Assembly: GCA_022571615.1 (NCBI GenBank) | Contig: JACZXM010000001.1 | Coordinates: 1-19,168, forward strand | Source of the DNA: Acidobacteriota bacterium | GTDB taxonomy: Bacteria; Acidobacteriota; UBA890; WLXD01 | Length of the DNA: 19,168 nt | Direction of reading: 5' to 3' | Part shown: positions 1 to 8,328 of the stretch, in pieces | How positions within the stretch are numbered: position 1 is the stretch's first letter | How the letters are laid out: each line of letters starts with the position of its first letter | Position numbers and translations under genes: made by a program | Notes under the pieces: generated by a model | Told to the model about the DNA's origin: nothing | Database searches by the model: none | The model's input: the letters and a program-made list of their open reading frames with translations, nothing else

Positions 1-1219
1 TCAAGAGCCAGAGTCGGTTGTCGTCGGTGAGCATGTGGTCGTAGTAGTCGCCACCCACGGCGCTCGAGGGGACGTTGAGCGCGTCCCATTCGATGGTGTC
101 GCTAGCGGGCGGTCCGCCTGGGAAGAGACGCAGCTGGATATCGCGTGCCAGCGCCATCTCGTGCTCGATCTGGGAGCGCTCCAGCCGGTCCCGGTGGCGC
201 TGAGCGTTGATGATGGCCGAGGCGACGTGGGCCGCGATCAGCTCGGCGATCCGCAGGTCGCTCTCGGTGTAGGCGTCGGAGCGATCCGATTCGAGGTTGA
301 CCACACCGATCGCTTCGCCACCGCTGACAATCGGGATCGCGATCTCGGAGCGCGTGCCGGGCCGTGCCGCCAGGTAGCGGGGGTGCTTGCGCACGTCGGC
401 AACTCGGGTCCCGCGGAGCTCTTCCAACACCAGGCTGATGATCCCCTTGCCTGCCGGCACCTCCAGGTTTGCGCCCTCGTCGGAGTACCCGCGCTGTGCC
501 GCCACACGGAGACTCTGGTCCTCGGGCGCGACGAGAAAGATCGCGGCAGCATCGAACGGAACGACCCGGTTGAGGGAATCGAAGACCTGCTCAAGCACCC
601 GATCCAGATCGAGGCTTCGGCCTACCTCGCGGCTGACATCGAGCAGGAGTTCGTGCACCTGCAGGTCGCGTCGAAGCTGGCGCATGAGCGAGTCGTTCTC
701 TACCGCGACCGCGACCTTGTCGGCGATGGCCTCGAGCAGATCCTGGTCGTCGCGGTCGAAGGCGCGGGGCTTTTCGCGTACCGCCACCAGAAGACCGACT
801 ACCTCATGGCGGCGACGAAGAGGCACCGCCAACACCGCGCGCGGTTCCAGGCCGAAGGCGCGCTCGACCCCGTCACGAAAGCGTGGCTCTTGGCGGACAT
901 CGGTTATCGCCAGCGACGCCCCACCGCGCAGCACCTCATCGCGCAGGCCAAGTTCGACATCGAGCAACTCGGTCTTCATCTCGTGTCCCCGGGCAGCGAA
1001 TGACACCCGTAGCTCGCCCCGGCCGCCCTCTTGCTCCGGCACACAGAGCGTCGCTGCGCCGGCGTCCAAGGCGTCGGTGACAATCTCCAGCACGCGGCCG
1101 AGCTCGTGGGTGAATCCGCGGCCGGAGTTGAGCGTCTCCGCGACCTGCAGCAGTGTCTGCACGTCGCGGCGGACAGCGGTAGGTTGGTAGTCTTCGGACG
1201 ACCGCTGTTTCGGGCTCAT
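1..1219 (-). CDS. GAF-GAF-SpoIIE (RsbU-like) protein phosphatase, C-terminus cut by window edge
   Basis: The open frame starts at ATG 1219 and runs off the left edge after 406 codons; no other in-frame ATG exists before the upstream stop near 1277. Two GAF sensor domains are visible (about residues 24-176 and 187-340), the second containing a typical GKGI...VADVRKHPRY stretch. A helical linker follows with LARDIQLRLFP (about 357-367), then the start of a PP2C/SpoIIE catalytic domain with the metal-binding VGGDYYD motif (about 388-394). In this family the phosphatase usually dephosphorylates an anti-sigma-factor antagonist, with GAF domains sensing a ligand or redox state; the substrate here is unknown. 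No membrane segment is seen, so it is probably cytoplasmic. It lies 79 bp downstream of lon on the same strand and may be co-transcribed with it. The rest of the catalytic domain lies outside the window, so activity cannot be judged. Confidence 0.88.
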   Translation of the reverse strand, partial: MSPKQRSSEDYQPTAVRRDVQTLLQVAETLNSGRGFTHELGRVLEIVTDALDAGAATLCVPEQEGGRGELRVSFAARGHEMKTELLDVELGLRDEVLRGGASLAITDVRQEPRFRDGVERAFGLEPRAVLAVPLRRRHEVVGLLVAVREKPRAFDRDDQDLLEAIADKVAVAVENDSLMRQLRRDLQVHELLLDVSREVGRSLDLDRVLEQVFDSLNRVVPFDAAAIFLVAPEDQSLRVAAQRGYSDEGANLEVPAGKGIISLVLEELRGTRVADVRKHPRYLAARPGTRSEIAIPIVSGGEAIGVVNLESDRSDAYTESDLRIAELIAAHVASAIINAQRHRDRLERSQIEHEMALARDIQLRLFPGGPPASDTIEWDALNVPSSAVGGDYYDHMLTDDNRLWLL

Positions 1220-1298
1220 CGCATCGTCACCGCAAGCGCGGCGCGGGCCGTGCGCTTGGCAGCAGAACCATACCCATCACATTCTCCAGCACGGCCTG

Positions 1299-3797
1299 CT
1301 AACGGGCCGCGCCTCTTCGTGCCGGTGCCTTTTTCTTGCGCCGGACGGCCGCGGCTGGCGTGATGCGGCGACGCGGCGTCGGCGGCGCGGAGGTCAGGGC
1401 GTACTCCAGCACCTCGTCGACCCGGGTTACGAACACGAACTGCAGCCCTTTCCGGATGGAGTCCGGGATCTCCTCGAGATCTTTCTCGTTCTTCGCCGGC
1501 AGGATGATGCGCTTGAGCCCGGCGCGGCGAGCCGCCAGCATCTTGTTCTTGATGCCACCCACCGGCAGCACCATCCCGCGTAGGGTCAGCTCACCGGTCA
1601 TTCCGAGATCCGAAGCCACCGGGCGGCCGGTGAACAGCGAGGCCAGCGACACCAACATGGTAGTTCCTGCCGAAGGTCCGTCCTTGGGTGTCGCGCCGGC
1701 GGGGACGTGCAAATGCACGTCGTATTGCTTGAAGACACTGTCGGGAATCCCGAGCGCTTCGGCGTGCGCGCGCAGGTACGACATCGCGGCCAGCGCCGAC
1801 TCCCGCATCACCTCTCCGAGCTGACCGGTGAGCCGCAGCTCGCCCTTGCCTTTCATCCGGGTTGCTTCGATGAACAGGATATCGCCGCCGGCGGCAGTCC
1901 ATGCCAAGCCGACCGCAACGCCCGGCTCGGCGGTCCGATCGGCGACCTCGGAGAAGAACTTGACCGGACCGAGAAAGCGGTGCAGGTCAGCGTGCGAGAC
2001 GTGAAGCGGATCGAGCGGTGGCGGCTTCGTTTCGCCCAGACGCTCGGCGACGACCCGCGCGTGGGCCCTGCAAACTGCCGCGATCTCGCGCTCGAGGTTT
2101 CGTACCCCCGCTTCCTCGGTGTAATCGCGCACGATCGCGACGATCGCATCGTCGGCAAAGATCAGCTGCTCCGCCGACAGCCCGTGCTCCTTCACCTGTC
2201 GGGGCACTAGGAAGCGTTGCGCGATATGTACTTTTTCCTCGGCGGTGTATCCGGGGATCTCGAGGATCTCCATTCGGTCGCGCAGAACGGCTGGAATATC
2301 CTCAGGCAAGTTGGCGGTGGCGATGAACAGCACCCGAGACAGATCGAACTCGAGCTCGAGATAGTGGTCTGAAAATGACTCGTTCTGCTCCGGATCGAGC
2401 ACCTCCAGGAGCGCCGCCGACGGGTCGCCGTGGAAATCCTGGCCGACCTTATCGATCTCGTCGAGCATGAAGACCGGGTTCATCGAGCCGGCACGTTTGA
2501 TGCCCTGGATGATGCGTCCCGGCATGGCGCCGACGTAGGTGCGGCGGTGACCGCGAATCTCCGCCTCGTCGTGAATGCCGCCGAGGGAAAGGCGCACGAA
2601 CCTGCGCCCCAGTGCCCGGGCAATCGAGCGGCCGAGCGAAGTCTTACCCACTCCCGGTGGGCCGATGAAACAAAGAATCGGCCCTCGTTTCTCGGGATTG
2701 AGCCGCCGTACGGCGAGGTATTCGATAATGCGCTTCTTGACCTTATCGAGGTCGTAGTGATCCTCATCGAGGGTCTCGGCAGCAGCCCTCAGATCGAGGT
2801 TGTCCTCGGAGTACACGCCCCAGGGCATGTCCAGCAGCCATTCGATGTAGGAGCGCAGCACATGGTGCTCAGCCGCTGCCGGCGACATTCTGGCCAGTCG
2901 GTCGAGCTCCTGCCGGGCCGCTTTCTTGACCTCGCCGCGCATGCCCGATTCATCCATCCGGCGACTGAGATCCTCGATCTCGGCTCCCTCGTCGTCCTCC
3001 TCGCCGAGCTCGCGCTTGATCGCCCGCAGCCGTTCACGCAAGTAGATTTCGCGTTGCCCGCGGTCGATCTCTCCTTGTACCTCGGAATCGATCTTCTGCG
3101 ACAGCTCGAGAACTTGAACCTGATGCGATAGCTGCGCCAACACCAGCGACAGACGATCACCTGGCTCGCTGGTCTCGAGCACCCGCTGCTTGTCCTCCAC
3201 GCTGGTGCCGATGTGGGCGGCGATCACGTCGGCAAGATTGCCCCGTTGCACCGCCGACTGGGCCAGGCCTTCGAGCTCCGCCGGCAGGTTTGCCGACAGC
3301 TGGATCAATCGGTGTAGCTGGCGGAGCGCACTGACCATCTGCGCTTCGCTTTCCATGCCGGGAGCGTCCACGTTTTCCTCGATGGGCTCACAATGGGCTC
3401 GGAAGTACGGGTCTGGGGACACGATCTTCTCGAGGCGCACACGACGCAGGCCCTGCACGATCACGTTCAGGTTGCCGTTGGGTAGCCGCAACACCTTGAG
3501 GATTCGGGCCACTGTGGCGATCTGCTGCAAGTCGGCCGCGGTGGGCTCCTCGAGCTTGGCGTCGCGCAGCGCGGTGACGGCTACCAATCGGTCGCCCTCG
3601 AGAGTCTCGGCTACCAGTCGGCGCGAGGGCTTGCGCCCCACGAGCACTGGCATGACGACACCGGGAAATAGAACCGAGCCACGCAAGGGCAGCACGGGAA
3701 GGACCGCCGGGAGCGCGGGCTCCGACGTCGGTGCCCGCCCGAGCTCGTCGCGGAGCTCGGAGTCGAGGCTCGATTCGTAGGGGTCGGACTCGGACAT
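1299..3797 (-). CDS. lon: ATP-dependent Lon protease
   Basis: This 832-residue protein has the full bacterial LonA layout. An N-terminal substrate-binding LON domain (about 30-225, beginning LPLRGSVLFPGVVMPV) and a coiled-coil helical region (about 225-300) come first. The AAA+ module follows with Walker A GPPGVGKTS (about 378) and Walker B FMLDEIDKVG. The C-terminal protease domain carries the catalytic Ser in KDGPSAGTTM (about 710) and Lys in GIKNKMLAARRAG (about 753). Lon degrades misfolded and regulatory proteins in the cytoplasm. The C-terminus ends in a basic Arg/Lys/Pro-rich tail of about 25 residues that the catalytic core does not need. The start at ATG 3797 gives a normal N-terminus, although the ribosome binding site (AAGAGA) is weak. 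It lies 135 bp downstream of the cbpA-type gene in a clpB-cbpA-lon order, consistent with a heat-shock group. Confidence 0.97.
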   Translation of the reverse strand: MSESDPYESSLDSELRDELGRAPTSEPALPAVLPVLPLRGSVLFPGVVMPVLVGRKPSRRLVAETLEGDRLVAVTALRDAKLEEPTAADLQQIATVARILKVLRLPNGNLNVIVQGLRRVRLEKIVSPDPYFRAHCEPIEENVDAPGMESEAQMVSALRQLHRLIQLSANLPAELEGLAQSAVQRGNLADVIAAHIGTSVEDKQRVLETSEPGDRLSLVLAQLSHQVQVLELSQKIDSEVQGEIDRGQREIYLRERLRAIKRELGEEDDEGAEIEDLSRRMDESGMRGEVKKAARQELDRLARMSPAAAEHHVLRSYIEWLLDMPWGVYSEDNLDLRAAAETLDEDHYDLDKVKKRIIEYLAVRRLNPEKRGPILCFIGPPGVGKTSLGRSIARALGRRFVRLSLGGIHDEAEIRGHRRTYVGAMPGRIIQGIKRAGSMNPVFMLDEIDKVGQDFHGDPSAALLEVLDPEQNESFSDHYLELEFDLSRVLFIATANLPEDIPAVLRDRMEILEIPGYTAEEKVHIAQRFLVPRQVKEHGLSAEQLIFADDAIVAIVRDYTEEAGVRNLEREIAAVCRAHARVVAERLGETKPPPLDPLHVSHADLHRFLGPVKFFSEVADRTAEPGVAVGLAWTAAGGDILFIEATRMKGKGELRLTGQLGEVMRESALAAMSYLRAHAEALGIPDSVFKQYDVHLHVPAGATPKDGPSAGTTMLVSLASLFTGRPVASDLGMTGELTLRGMVLPVGGIKNKMLAARRAGLKRIILPAKNEKDLEEIPDSIRKGLQFVFVTRVDEVLEYALTSAPPTPRRRITPAAAVRRKKKAPARRGAAR

Positions 3798-3840
3798 GGT
3801 GACTGTTCTCTTATTCGATTTCAGGTTGAACTGCTCAGTG

Positions 3841-3876
3841 CGGCAGGATGACCTTTCTCACGATGGTAGCCTGCCG
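3841..3876. repeat. Short inverted repeat in cbpA-lon intergenic gap
   Basis: A perfect 7-bp inverted repeat, CGGCAGG (3841-3847) and CCTGCCG (3870-3876), is separated by 22 nt. It lies in the 135-bp gap between the cbpA-type stop codon and the lon start. No T-run follows on the minus strand, so it is not a standard intrinsic terminator. It could be an operator or a processing hairpin for lon expression, or chance in GC-rich DNA. Confidence 0.3.
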
Positions 3877-3932
3877 AAGCTTGCTGGTTGCGACACCCTG
3901 TTGCTGGCAGGCACGGAACCGGCGTGCTCGTG

Positions 3933-4895
3933 CTATTTCAGCTTCACACCCCTTCCCTTCCTGGGGTCGTACGGGTGCCGATCACGAATCTGATCGAAGA
4001 TCTCGGCGAGCTCGGGATCAATCGTGTCGGGTAGCTCGATGCTGATGGTCACAAGTAGGTCGCCTCGTCCGCGACCTCCGCGGTCCGGGGCACCCTTCCC
4101 CGTAAGTCGCAGTCGCTGCCCGCTACGAGTTCCGGCCGGCAGTCGAATCGTGGCCGCTCCGTCGAGGGTTGGCACGGTTATCTCGCTGCCCAATGCCGCC
4201 TCGTAGACGGCTACCGGAACGCTCGCATGGAGGTCGTCGCCAACCCACTTGAAGACCGGGTGGGGCAGGACCTTGACTTCGAGGTACAGGTCGCCGCGCG
4301 GCCCACCGCGCGCTCCCGGCTCTCCCTTGCCGCGCAGGCGGATCTTGCTGCCATCGCGTACCCCTGCCGGGATCCGGACCCGGGTGCGCTCGACGCCGGA
4401 GCCACCACCAGCGCGACGGAAGCTGATGGTGCGCTCGACGCCATTGACCGCCTCGGGTAGCGACAGGTGCACCTGAACACTGATATCGCGCCCCGCGCGG
4501 GGTGATGTCATGCGCGGGCCGCCTCGGCCGGAGCTGGAGCCGAACGGGGAGCCGAGCCCGCCCAGCAGGTCCTCGAACATGCCGAAGTTGCCGGTGGCCC
4601 CTCGCCCATGGCCACCGCGGAAGAAGCGACCGAACTGCTGGGCGAAGTCGGAGAGGTCGAACTCCTGAGCGAAGACCTCGGGCCCTACCTGGTCGTACTT
4701 GGCGCGCCGCTCCTCGTCGCCCAGGACGTGGTAGGCCTCGGAGATCTCCTTGAAGCGCTCCTCCGACTTGGCGTCGCCCGGGTTCACATCCGGATGGTGT
4801 TTGCGCGCCAGCTTGCGATAGGCACGCTTGATCTCCTCCTGCGAGGCGCCCTTGGAGACCCCGAGGGCGGCGTAGTAGTCGTTGCGACGGCTCAT
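3933..4895 (-). CDS. cbpA: DnaJ-family co-chaperone, CbpA type (no zinc finger)
   Basis: The 320-residue protein starts with a J domain (about 1-65, MSRRNDYYAALGV) holding the HPD motif in RKHHPDVNPGD that stimulates DnaK ATPase. A Gly/Phe-rich linker follows (about 95-140), then the two beta-sandwich substrate-binding domains (from about 145). There are no CxxCxGxG repeats, so it is a class B/CbpA-type J protein rather than canonical DnaJ. It would deliver clients to DnaK and, with ClpB, help dissolve aggregates in the cytoplasm. I chose ATG 4895 over the in-frame ATG at 4925 because it begins exactly at the J domain and sits 4 nt after the clpB stop. The longer form would overlap clpB by 26 bp and add ten residues not expected for the family. 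The tight spacing implies translational coupling to clpB. Confidence 0.94.
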   Translation of the reverse strand: MSRRNDYYAALGVSKGASQEEIKRAYRKLARKHHPDVNPGDAKSEERFKEISEAYHVLGDEERRAKYDQVGPEVFAQEFDLSDFAQQFGRFFRGGHGRGATGNFGMFEDLLGGLGSPFGSSSGRGGPRMTSPRAGRDISVQVHLSLPEAVNGVERTISFRRAGGGSGVERTRVRIPAGVRDGSKIRLRGKGEPGARGGPRGDLYLEVKVLPHPVFKWVGDDLHASVPVAVYEAALGSEITVPTLDGAATIRLPAGTRSGQRLRLTGKGAPDRGGRGRGDLLVTISIELPDTIDPELAEIFDQIRDRHPYDPRKGRGVKLK

Positions 4896-4899
4896 GGCC

Positions 4900-7521
4900 T
4901 CAGCCGGTCTCCCGTTCGACGGCAACGAGCTCGGCGGCGGGCTGCAAGATCAGGACCGAAGATGTCGGGTCAGAGTCAACTCGCACCAGGTCACCGGCAC
5001 GAAGCTCACCGCGTAGGATCGCCTGCGCCAGCGGGTTCTCGAGCAGCTTCCGGATGACGCGCTTCAAGGGGCGAGCACCGTACACCGGGTCGAAGCCGCG
5101 CTCAGCGAGCAGTTGCTTGGCGGAGTCGGTGAGCTCGATGGCCAGACCGCGCTCGCCCAGGCGGGCACCCAGATCTCGAATCTGGATCTCGACGATCTGC
5201 CGCAGTTCGCCCTTGTCGAGTGGTGCGAACACGATCGTATCGTCGATCCGGTTGATGAACTCGGGGCGGAAGGTCTTCCGCACCGCCTCCAGGACCGCTG
5301 CCTCGGCCGCCTCCCTACCGAGCTGGTCGATTCGGGACAGATGCTCGCTGCCGAGGTTCGACGTCATGATGACGACGGTATTGCAGAAATTGACGGTTCG
5401 CCCCTTGCCGTCGGTCAGGCGGCCGTCGTCGAGAATCTGCAGCAGGATATTGAAGACGTCCGGATGGGCCTTCTCGATCTCGTCGAGCAGGATCACGGCA
5501 TACGGCCGCCGGCGCACCGCCTCGGTGAGATACCCACCCTCGTCGTGCCCAACGTAGCCCGGTGGAGCGCCGATCATGCGGGCCACGGCGTGGCGCTCCA
5601 TGTATTCGGTCATATCGAGCCGGATCAACGCCTCCTCGGTGTCGAAGAGGAACTCCGCCAGCGCTTTGGCGAGCTCGGTCTTGCCGACGCCGGTGGGCCC
5701 CAGGAAGATGAAGGAGCCGTACGGACGCTGGGGGTCCTGGAGGCCGGCACGAGCTCGGCGGATGGCGTCCGAAACCGCGGTGATCGCCGGATCCTGCCCG
5801 ACGACACGCTCGTGCAGGCACTCCTCCATGCGCAGCAGCTTTTCGACCTCACCCTCGACCAGTCGGCTGACGGGAATCCCGCTCCAGCGCGAGACCACGT
5901 CGGCCACGTCCTCGGCGTCGACTTCCTCCTTGAGCATGGCGTTGCCGTCGCTCTGGAGCTCTTGGAGCCGGGCGCGTGCCGAGGTCAGGTCGTCTTGCTT
6001 GGTGCGCACCACTCCATAAAGAAGCTCCGCCGCCTTGGCGAGATCCCCCTCGCGCTCGGCTCGTTCCGCTGCCGTTCGAGCTTCCTCGATCTCGCGGTTC
6101 AGTGCCTGGATGTTGCGTACCTGGGTGACCTCCTCGTCCCAGCGGGTCTTCATACAGTCATGCTCGCTCGACAGCCCCTCTAGCTCCTGTTCGAGATTGG
6201 CCAGCCGTTGGCGGGACGCGTCGTCCTTTTCCTTGCCCAGCGCCTGGCGTTCGATCTCGATCTGCCGGATGCGCCGCGACAGTTCGTCGAGAGCGGCCGG
6301 CATGCTATCGATCTCGACCCGCAGCAGCGATGCCGCCTCATCCATCAGGTCGATCGCCTTGTCGGGCAAGAAACGGTCGCTAATGTAGCGTTCCGATAGC
6401 GTTGCGGCGGCGATCAAAGCGGCGTCGCGGATCCGCACCCCGTGGTGAACCTCGTAGCGGTCCTTGAGCCCGCGCAGGATCGAAATCGTCTCCTCGACGC
6501 TCGGCTCACCTACCTTGATGGGCTGGAAGCGACGCTCGAGCGCCCCGTCTCGCTCGATGTACTTGCGGTACTCATTGAGCGTGGTGGCGCCGATGGCATG
6601 CAGCTCGCCGCGCGCCAGCGCGGGTTTGAGAATGTTGGAGGCGTCGACCGTGCCCTCGGCGCTACCTGCACCCACCACCGTGTGCAGTTCGTCGATGAAC
6701 AGGATCACGTCTCCCGAGTCGGTCACCTGCCGTAGAAACGCCTTGAGCCGATCCTCGAACTCGCCCCTGTACTTCGCACCGGCGAGCATGGCTGCGATAT
6801 CGAGGCTGATTACACGGCGATCCTTCAACGTCTGCGGAACGTCGCCGTTGACGACGCGTTGCGCAAGTCCCTCCACGATCGCCGTCTTACCGACGCCCGG
6901 CTCACCGATCAACAGCGGGTTGTTCTTCCTCCGCCGCGAGAGAACCTGGACCAATCGACGGATCTCCTCGTCACGGCCGATGACGGGGTCAAGCTCACCG
7001 CGGCGGGCCAGCTCGGTGAGATCGGCCCCGTATTGTTCCATCGCGTTGTATTTGTCCTCAGGGTTGGGGTCGGTCACGCGCATGCTGCCGCGGATCTGTC
7101 GCAGCGCTGCGAACAATGCCTCATGGGTGACGCCCTGGGCGACCAACAGGTCGGTAGCATTGCTACCGGTTTCGAGCAGGCCTAGCAGAATGTGCTCGGT
7201 CGAGAGGTAACGGTCCTGCAGGCGAGTCGCCTGCTCTTGGGCGGCCTCGAGCGTCTTGTTGACGTCGGTGCCGAGATAGATCTCTGAGATGCCCGTGACC
7301 TTCGGCAACCCGTCAAGAGCCTCGCTCGTCTGCGCAGCGATCGCCTCGGGGTTGGCGCCGATTCGTTCGATCACCGAGCGCACCACGCCCTGCCGCTGCT
7401 CCAGCAGCGCTGCTAGCAAGTGCAGGTTCTCGAGGGCCTGGTGGTCACGGCTCCTGGCGATCTCCTGCGCGCGCTGCACGGCTTCCTGTGCCTTCACGGT
7501 GAAGCGGTCAAAACGAATCAT
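4900..7521 (-). CDS. clpB: ATP-dependent disaggregase ClpB (Hsp100)
   Basis: The 873 residues match the family length. The Clp N domain (about 1-150) starts [19 protein letters not shown]-1 has Walker A GEPGVGKT (about 206) and Walker [17 protein letters not shown] long coiled-coil middle domain (about 400-530) is the ClpB hallmark and the docking site for DnaK. AAA-2 has Walker [10 protein letters not shown] (about 608) and [17 protein letters not shown]-terminal small domain contains [11 protein letters not shown]. ClpB threads aggregated proteins through its pore in cooperation with DnaK/DnaJ. No ClpP-binding IGF/IGL loop is apparent, which fits a disaggregase rather than ClpA/C. The start ATG 7521 has a good Shine-Dalgarno GAGG (7528-7531, 6-nt spacing). 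It lies 59 bp downstream of the LexA-like gene and immediately upstream of the cbpA-type gene, so the three may share a transcript. Confidence 0.97.
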   Translation of the reverse strand: MIRFDRFTVKAQEAVQRAQEIARSRDHQALENLHLLAALLEQRQGVVRSVIERIGANPEAIAAQTSEALDGLPKVTGISEIYLGTDVNKTLEAAQEQATRLQDRYLSTEHILLGLLETGSNATDLLVAQGVTHEALFAALRQIRGSMRVTDPNPEDKYNAMEQYGADLTELARRGELDPVIGRDEEIRRLVQVLSRRRKNNPLLIGEPGVGKTAIVEGLAQRVVNGDVPQTLKDRRVISLDIAAMLAGAKYRGEFEDRLKAFLRQVTDSGDVILFIDELHTVVGAGSAEGTVDASNILKPALARGELHAIGATTLNEYRKYIERDGALERRFQPIKVGEPSVEETISILRGLKDRYEVHHGVRIRDAALIAAATLSERYISDRFLPDKAIDLMDEAASLLRVEIDSMPAALDELSRRIRQIEIERQALGKEKDDASRQRLANLEQELEGLSSEHDCMKTRWDEEVTQVRNIQALNREIEEARTAAERAEREGDLAKAAELLYGVVRTKQDDLTSARARLQELQSDGNAMLKEEVDAEDVADVVSRWSGIPVSRLVEGEVEKLLRMEECLHERVVGQDPAITAVSDAIRRARAGLQDPQRPYGSFIFLGPTGVGKTELAKALAEFLFDTEEALIRLDMTEYMERHAVARMIGAPPGYVGHDEGGYLTEAVRRRPYAVILLDEIEKAHPDVFNILLQILDDGRLTDGKGRTVNFCNTVVIMTSNLGSEHLSRIDQLGREAAEAAVLEAVRKTFRPEFINRIDDTIVFAPLDKGELRQIVEIQIRDLGARLGERGLAIELTDSAKQLLAERGFDPVYGARPLKRVIRKLLENPLAQAILRGELRAGDLVRVDSDPTSSVLILQPAAELVAVERETG

Positions 7522-7544
7522 CGGTTACCTCGTTGTCCATCTCC

Positions 7545-7564
7545 GGCCCCCCGGCTTCGGGGCC
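7545..7564. repeat. GC-rich hairpin between the LexA-like gene and clpB
   Basis: GGCCCC (7545-7550) pairs with GGGGCC (7559-7564); an alternative register pairs CCCCG (7549-7553) with CGGGG (7558-7562). It lies in the 59-bp spacer upstream of clpB, with the clpB Shine-Dalgarno about 14 nt further along the minus-strand transcript. No U-tract follows, so I do not call it a terminator. A stabilising or translation-modulating hairpin is possible. Confidence 0.35.
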
Positions 7565-7580
7565 ACGGCTAGCAGCGGTC

Positions 7581-8174
7581 TCATCCAACCGAACCGTTCA
7601 TGGTGCGGCACACGGCGATCACCGGTCCGAGCATCTCGATGTCTCGCCCGGCCTGGAGCCGGCCGAGAACGGGCCGTGCGGTGCGGCCGCCACCTGCCAT
7701 GGTCAGCAATACGGTGCGTGTGCCCTGTCGGCCGAGCAGCAGATCGTCCCGCCGGGTCGGGGCGTCGGTGTCGACGATCAGGACGTCGCCGCGGAGAATG
7801 CCCCTGCGCGCCACACTCGCCTCGGCGCGGACGGCGAACGCTTTGCCGCTGACCGCCCGGCCATCGAAGTACAGATGACCACTCTCGCCCGAAATGCCGA
7901 ACAGCGCCGGGACCCTCCCGAGTACCGGGACCCGCACCGAGCGCCGCCGGCTCGCAGCTCTCGTGCGCAGCAACTCGATGCCGCGCGAAGCGCCGGGTCG
8001 GCGCCGGATGTAGCCTTTGCGCTCGATCGCCTTGAGGTGATCGGAGATACCGGCGGCAGAGGTAAGCCCAAAGGCAGCTGCGATCTCCATCAGTGTGGGA
8101 GGGATTCCGTCGCATTGCACCTGCACGACGATGAAATCGTAGATTGCCTGCTGTCGATTCGTGAGCGTGAGCAT
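7581..8174 (-). CDS. LexA-family transcriptional regulator with degenerate peptidase domain
   Basis: The 197-residue protein has the LexA winged-helix DNA-binding domain (about 1-66: MLTLTNRQQAIYDFI, then IAAAFGLTSAAGISDHLKAI and KGYIRRRPGASRGIEL). It continues with a LexA/Peptidase_S24-like C-terminal half (about 82-190: VPVLGRV..., GILRGDVLIVDT). Canonical LexA represses SOS genes and cleaves itself at an Ala-Gly bond using a Ser/Lys dyad. Here the equivalent of RVAAG reads RVPAL (residues 88-91 include A90-L91). The Ser is present (S120), but the position of the catalytic Lys is Leu (TVL, L156). RecA-stimulated self-cleavage is therefore unlikely, and the protein may be a constitutive or ligand-controlled repressor. 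The start ATG 8174 gives the typical MLT-xRQ N-terminus, though no good Shine-Dalgarno is visible. It sits upstream of clpB on the same strand behind an operator-like promoter. Confidence 0.9.
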   Translation of the reverse strand: MLTLTNRQQAIYDFIVVQVQCDGIPPTLMEIAAAFGLTSAAGISDHLKAIERKGYIRRRPGASRGIELLRTRAASRRRSVRVPVLGRVPALFGISGESGHLYFDGRAVSGKAFAVRAEASVARRGILRGDVLIVDTDAPTRRDDLLLGRQGTRTVLLTMAGGGRTARPVLGRLQAGRDIEMLGPVIAVCRTMNGSVG

Positions 8175-8283
8175 CGGCGTATGAGAACCCGATCGGACAT
8201 TCCCCAGCAGGCGGTGGTTGCATGTGTGGCAGCCGGCCAGGGTCTAAACAGCGCCCTCTGAAACAGAGCATCGCCACGCCGGT

Positions 8284-8312
8284 AGTATACCAAAAATTAT
8301 TTCGGTCTACAA
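8284..8312 (-). promoter_or_regulatory. Sigma70-like promoter of the LexA-like gene
   Basis: On the minus strand, TATACT (8289-8284, five of six matches to TATAAT) lies 17 nt downstream of TTGTAG (8312-8307, a weak -35 sharing TTG). The region is strikingly AT-rich within GC-rich surroundings. It predicts a transcription start near 8277 and a leader of about 100 nt before ATG 8174. The -35 element lies beyond the stop codon of the upstream chimeric gene (8297-8299), inside its last codons. Confidence 0.55.
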
Positions 8313-8328
8313 GAAATACTTTCGGTAT
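8289..8328. promoter_or_regulatory. Operator-like direct and inverted repeats at the LexA-like promoter
   Basis: Two 15-bp direct repeats, AAATTATTTCGGTCT (8294-8308) and AAATACTTTCGGTAT (8314-8328), match at 12 of 15 positions and are spaced exactly 20 bp apart, on the same helix face. The left one is also half of an imperfect palindrome, ACC-N12-GGT (8289-8306), filling the spacer between the -35 and -10 boxes. A further GGTA-N3-TACC inverted repeat lies at 8281-8291. This arrangement fits a repressor site, most simply autoregulation by the LexA-like protein. The binding protein is inferred. Confidence 0.5.

Noticed and set aside
35..1003. A 322-codon plus-strand open frame at the left edge
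   Set aside because: It is antisense to the GAF-GAF-SpoIIE phosphatase, which is clearly the real gene.
5113..6183. A 356-codon open frame on the plus strand
   Set aside because: It lies entirely antisense to clpB, whose protein is unmistakable, and its translation has no recognisable domain; long antisense frames are expected in GC-rich genes.
7545..7564. Rho-independent terminator after the LexA-like gene
   Set aside because: The hairpin is GC-rich but no run of T follows it on the transcribed strand, and the clpB ribosome binding site comes soon after.
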